A DNA stretch of 64,000 nt from Streptomyces sp. NBC_00358 (GTDB lineage Bacteria > Actinomycetota > Actinomycetes > Streptomycetales > Streptomycetaceae): NCBI RefSeq assembly GCF_036099295.1, contig NZ_CP107976.1, positions 3,348,001-3,412,000 on the forward strand, given 5' to 3'. The translations under genes and the position numbers were made by a program. The notes under the pieces were generated by a model. The model did not search any database and was not told the origin of the DNA. It was given only the letters and a program-made list of their open reading frames with translations. This document shows positions 61,014-64,000 of this stretch, one piece after another. Numbering within the stretch: position 1 is the first letter of the stretch; every line of letters starts with the position of its first letter.

Positions 61014-62012
61014 ATGTCCGAGTGGTCCGTGACAGAGCCGAAGAAGTTCTCCTTCGACGGCCCGGTGAAGACGCTGCACGTACGCATCGTCAACGGAACA
61101 GTGAACGTCGTGGGGACCGACGAGGGTTCCGCCCGGCTGGAGGTGTCCGAGCTGGACGGCCCCCCGCTCCAGGTGACCCATGAGGACGGCACGCTGACGG
61201 TGGCCTACGAGGACCTGCCCTGGAAGGGCTTCCTCAAGTGGCTCGACCGCAAGGGCTGGCGCCGCGCGGCGGTGGTCTCGCTGGCCGTCCCGACCGGCAC
61301 GCAGGTCGAGGTGGGCGTGGTCGGCGCCGCCGCCGTCGTCTCGGGGATGGACGGACGGATCCAGGTCAGGGGCGTCACCGGCGACACCACCCTCGTCCGC
61401 GTCGCGGGCCCCGTCCGCGTGGAGACCGTCTCGGGGAACCTGGAGGCCCAGGCCGTCACCGGCGACCTCCGCTTCAACTCGGTCTCCGGCGACCTGACCG
61501 TCGTCGAGGGCTCCGGCTCCTCGGTGCGGGCCGAATCGGTGAGCGGTTCCATGATCGTGGACCTCGACGCCACGGGCACGCCCACCGACGTCCAGTTGTC
61601 GAACGTCTCGGGCGAGATCGCCATCCGGCTCCCCCACCCGGCGGACGCCGAGGTGGAGGCCAACACCGCGAGCGGCAGCGTCTCCAGCGCCTTCGAGGAC
61701 CTGCGGGTCAACGGCCAGTGGGGGGCCAAGAAGATCACCGGCCGGCTCGGCGCGGGCAACGGCAGGCTGAAGGCGATGACCGTCTCGGGCTCCATCGCCC
61801 TGCTGCGCAGGCCCTCCACGGAGGACGACCCCTACGAGGAAGTCCCGAAGCCCCGGGACACGGCCCCGCCCGCCGGCCCGGCCGACACCACGGACGACAC
61901 CGCCGCCGACACCACCGACGACGCAGCGCGCGACACCGGGGGCGACACCGGGGGCAAGGGTGCCGCCGACAGCCGGCCGGCCGACTCCGCGACCGACAAG
62001 AAGGTGCTCTGA
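61014..62012 (+). CDS. DUF4097 beta-strand repeat protein
   Basis: A 332-residue protein. The centre (about residues 20-270) is a run of beta-strand repeats, recognisable by RVETVSGNLEAQAVTGDLRF and SVSGDLTVVEG. The tail (from about 280) is Asp/Thr/Ala/Pro-rich (TTDDTAADTTDDAARD). No signal peptide or membrane helix is seen. DUF4097 proteins are commonly co-encoded with PadR regulators. GAGGAGG precedes ATG 61014, and the PadR gene starts 1 bp after the stop. Confidence 0.88.
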   Translation: MSEWSVTEPKKFSFDGPVKTLHVRIVNGTVNVVGTDEGSARLEVSELDGPPLQVTHEDGTLTVAYEDLPWKGFLKWLDRKGWRRAAVVSLAVPTGTQVEVGVVGAAAVVSGMDGRIQVRGVTGDTTLVRVAGPVRVETVSGNLEAQAVTGDLRFNSVSGDLTVVEGSGSSVRAESVSGSMIVDLDATGTPTDVQLSNVSGEIAIRLPHPADAEVEANTASGSVSSAFEDLRVNGQWGAKKITGRLGAGNGRLKAMTVSGSIALLRRPSTEDDPYEEVPKPRDTAPPAGPADTTDDTAADTTDDAARDTGGDTGGKGAADSRPADSATDKKVL

Positions 62013-62013
62013 C

Positions 62014-63093
62014 ATGGCTCCCGTCTTCGCCCACGGCCGGCTGCGCCTCTACCTCCTCAAGCTGCTGGACGAGGCTCCGCGCCACGGGTACGAGGTGATC
62101 CGCCTCCTGGAGGAGCGCTTCCAGGGCCTCTACGCACCCTCGGCGGGCACCGTCTACCCCCGGCTGGCGAAGCTGGAGGCCGAGGGGCTCGTCACGCACA
62201 CCTCCGAGGGCGGCCGCAAGGTCTACGCGATCACCGACGCGGGCCGCGCCGAACTGGCGGACCGCAGCGGCGAACTGGCCGACCTGGAACTGGAGATCCG
62301 CGAGTCGGTCGCCGAGCTCGCGGCGGAGATCCGCGCGGACGTCCGGGGCGCGGCCGGTGACCTGCGGCGCGAGATGCGGGCGGCGGCCACCGAGGCACGG
62401 CAGGGTTCCACGGGTGGCACCCGGACCGGGCAGCACGACGGCGTGCCGGGCGGGTCCGGCGGCCCCGACGACTTCCAGGACAAGGAGTCGTGGCGGGCGG
62501 CGAAGGAGGAGATGCGGCGCGTCCGGCAGGAGTGGAAGGAGCAGGCCCGCCGCGCGAAGGACGAGAGCCGCCGCGCCCGCGACGAGGCGCAGCGTGCCCG
62601 CCGCCAGGCCAAGGAGGCCCACGAGAAGGCCCGCGCGCAGGCCCAGGAGGAGATGCAGCGCATGGCCAAGCACGTCCAGGACCAGGTCCAGGACCACTTC
62701 GCGAGAGGCGACTGGCCGACCGGCGTGCGCGAGGGACTGACCGAACTGGCCAAGGAGTTCGGCGACTTCGGGAAGAACTTCGGCAAGGACCTGGGGAAGG
62801 ATTTCGGCAAGGAGTTCGGCTTCGGCCGTACGCCCTCCGGAGCGCCCGCGGAGCCGGAGCACTCGACGACCCCGGACGACTTCCCCGCCGCGTACGAACC
62901 CGCGTGGGCCCACGAGGACTCCACCGGCAACCCCGGCCGCGACCTGGACCGCCTGCTGGACCGCTTCCGTGACGACATCCGCGACGCGTCCCGCGACCGC
63001 GGTGTCACGGAGGATCAACTCCGGGACATCCGCGGCCACTTGTCGGCGGCGGCGGCCCTCATCGGCTCGGCCCTGCGGAGCGGGCGGCCGTAG
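62014..63093 (+). CDS. PadR family regulator with long C-terminal extension
   Basis: A 359-residue protein. The N-terminal PadR winged helix (residues 1-85) contains LYLLKLLDEAPRHGYEVIRLLEERF, SAGTVYPRLAKLEAEGLV and GRKVYAITDAGRAEL. A long Arg/Lys/Glu-rich coiled coil at about 90-245 (WRAAKEEMRRVRQEWKEQARRAKDE) follows, then a repeat FGKNFGKDLGKDFGKEFGFG near 250-270, and a conserved-looking end (GVTEDQLRDIRGHLSAAAALI). Normal PadR proteins are 100-200 residues, so the extension is unusual in length. It probably represses its own operon at CGATATATCG. Confidence 0.92.
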   Translation: MAPVFAHGRLRLYLLKLLDEAPRHGYEVIRLLEERFQGLYAPSAGTVYPRLAKLEAEGLVTHTSEGGRKVYAITDAGRAELADRSGELADLELEIRESVAELAAEIRADVRGAAGDLRREMRAAATEARQGSTGGTRTGQHDGVPGGSGGPDDFQDKESWRAAKEEMRRVRQEWKEQARRAKDESRRARDEAQRARRQAKEAHEKARAQAQEEMQRMAKHVQDQVQDHFARGDWPTGVREGLTELAKEFGDFGKNFGKDLGKDFGKEFGFGRTPSGAPAEPEHSTTPDDFPAAYEPAWAHEDSTGNPGRDLDRLLDRFRDDIRDASRDRGVTEDQLRDIRGHLSAAAALIGSALRSGRP

Positions 63094-63118
63094 CCCTCCT
63101 ACCCCGGGGCTCCTCGCC

Positions 63119-63238
63119 CCGGGGGCCGTCCGGACCAGGGAGCTGTCCGAACCCGGGCTGTCCGGACCGGGGGCTCTCCTGGCCAGGGAGCTGTCCGGAC
63201 CGGGGGCCGTCCGGGCCAGGGGCTGCCCGAACCCGGGC
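63119..63238. repeat. GGACCGGGGGCTGTCC-type tandem repeats
   Basis: About five imperfect units of about 24 bp, alternating CCAGGGAGCTGTCCG and CCGGGGGCTGTCCG. They lie just after the PadR gene. Confidence 0.8.
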
Positions 63239-63239
63239 T

Positions 63240-63290
63240 GGCCGGAAACGGGGCTGGGCCCCGCACGCGGAGCCCAGGCCGTTTCCGGCC
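63240..63290. terminator. Bidirectional terminator hairpin
   Basis: GGCCGGAAACGG pairs with CCGTTTCCGGCC, with an inner GGGCTGGG/CCCAG stem. It lies between the convergent PadR and Clp-N genes. Confidence 0.85.
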
Positions 63291-63291
63291 C

Positions 63292-63861
63292 TCAACCCGC
63301 CTCCGCCGCGCCGTCCTCCCCGTAGAGCACCCGCGTCACCGACCGGTACGTGATTCCGCGATCGGCCAGCACCTCTCCGGTGACCCCGCCCCGCAGGGTG
63401 ATCGCCAGCAGCAGGTGCTCGTCACCGATGTGGCGGTCCCGTCGGGCGGCGGCGACCCGCAGGGCCCGCGTCAGCAGATCCTTCGCCCCCTGACCGAAGG
63501 GCCGGCGCCGGATCCGCCGACCGTCACCGGCCCGCTTGCCCGACTCCAACGCCCCCTCCCCGTGCGCCTCCTCGATCCGGGAGACGATCTCGGACAGATC
63601 GATACCGAGTCCGGAGAGGGCTTCCGCGTCGGAGCGCGACAGCCCGCCCCGACGGCGCGCGTCCGCGAGGTCGCGCTCCAGCGCCTCCCGGAACCCGTCC
63701 GCCCCGAGCGAGGTCAGCGCGAAGGAACCCCGGCTGCCCTCCCGGTCGAGGAGGGCCAGCAGCATGTGCTCCTCCTCGACCGTCTCGGCCCCCACCCGCT
63801 CGGAGTGCGCGACCGCGCCCTCGACGACGGCACGCGCGTCCTTCGTGAAGCGTTCGAACAT
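63292..63861 (-). CDS. Clp N-terminal domain protein without AAA+ modules
   Basis: A 189-residue protein: MFERFTKDARAVVEGAVAHS, then VEEEHMLLALLDRE, and a second repeat QGAKDLLTRALRVAAARRDRHIGDEHLLLAI. It has the two Clp-N repeats of ClpA/ClpC that bind substrates or adaptors, but no ATPase domain follows. It may act as an adaptor or decoy for Clp proteases. ATG 63861 overlaps the TGA stop of the HTH gene (TGATG). An upstream in-frame ATG at 63930 is less likely. Confidence 0.9.
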   Translation of the reverse strand: MFERFTKDARAVVEGAVAHSERVGAETVEEEHMLLALLDREGSRGSFALTSLGADGFREALERDLADARRRGGLSRSDAEALSGLGIDLSEIVSRIEEAHGEGALESGKRAGDGRRIRRRPFGQGAKDLLTRALRVAAARRDRHIGDEHLLLAITLRGGVTGEVLADRGITYRSVTRVLYGEDGAAEAG

Positions 63862-64000
63862 CACTGCCTCCCGTGCTTCTTGTGCACTGCCTGCCGGCTC
63901 ACCCCGAGTTCCGCGGCGATCTCCTGCCACGACCAGCCCTGATTGCGCGCGCTGCGCACCTGCACCGCCTCCAACTGCTCCAGCAGTCTCCGCAGCGCGG
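63861..64000 (-). CDS. Helix-turn-helix protein, partial (start beyond window)
   Basis: The reverse frame from the right edge reads LRRLLEQLEAVQVRSARNQG, then WSWQEIAAELGVSRQAVHKKHGRQ to the stop at 63861. It has an HTH of the sort seen in small DNA-binding proteins and ends in a basic tail. The stop overlaps the Clp-N start (TGATG), so the two are translated together. Only the last 46 codons are in the window. Confidence 0.85.
   Translation of the reverse strand, partial: ALRRLLEQLEAVQVRSARNQGWSWQEIAAELGVSRQAVHKKHGRQ

Overview
The window is chromosomal DNA from a Streptomyces-type actinomycete. Most of it is very G+C-rich with strong third-position GC bias and many GTG/TTG starts. Its content is typical of the group: a conservon, paired Ku/LigD, a fused oxoglutarate decarboxylase/dehydrogenase, an HspR-type operator at lon, SAV_2336/CU044 families, and rare TTA codons. 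From memory, the order Ku/LigD ... RodA-PBP ... lon - response regulator - kinase - kgd resembles the SCO5309-SCO5281 region of S. coelicolor read backwards.

Layout. (1) 1-4.7 kb is an island edge. It holds a low-GC gene for a large sacsin/HSP90-like ATPase (cut by the window start), a gene-poor stretch, the 3' half of a tRNA-Arg(CCG) gene acting as an attachment-site remnant, and a decayed tyrosine integrase. (2) 5-24.7 kb is core-like. It carries an ECF sigma factor with partner, a PycTM-like membrane protein, PhzF, divergent Ku and LigD polymerase, NERD, a phosphatase, a lipoprotein plus orphan histidine kinase, an SH3 protein, a RodA/FtsW-PBP pair, two divergent diiron proteins, TetR and an NlpC/P60 hydrolase. 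(3) 24.7-31.0 kb is a conservon (cvnA-B-C-D) followed by a styrene-monooxygenase-like flavoprotein. (4) 31.4-45.6 kb has a TTA-containing PP2C-like phosphatase, MarR, a GH25 lysozyme, lon under a HAIR operator, a rhomboid-like protein, a spermidine-synthase-like protein, a two-component system and kgd. (5) 45.7-59.6 kb is the most interesting part. Eight same-strand genes join an FxSxx-type cyclophane RiPP set (precursor, radical SAM enzyme, HEXXH hydroxylase, TIR/NTPase/TPR protein) to a VMAP-type ternary set (MoxR ATPase, vWA protein, trypsin-VMAP protein, trypsin-co-occurring protein). (6) 59.8-64 kb has a small acidic protein, a hypothetical protein, a DUF4097-PadR operon, and a Clp-N protein overlapping a partial HTH gene.

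How the main locus may work (inference). Transcription runs from 59.6 kb down to 45.7 kb. Several junctions overlap by 4 nt (CU044_2847/VMAP and FxsB/HEXXH), which suggests coupled synthesis. The MoxR ATPase, the vWA protein and the VMAP protease would form the regulated NTPase/effector core. FxsB and the HEXXH enzyme would modify the C-terminus of the 84-residue precursor, which ends F-N-N-A-F. The TIR-NTPase-TPR protein is built like a sensor or signalling ATPase. An in-frame TTA codon in the vWA gene suggests the module is under bldA developmental control.
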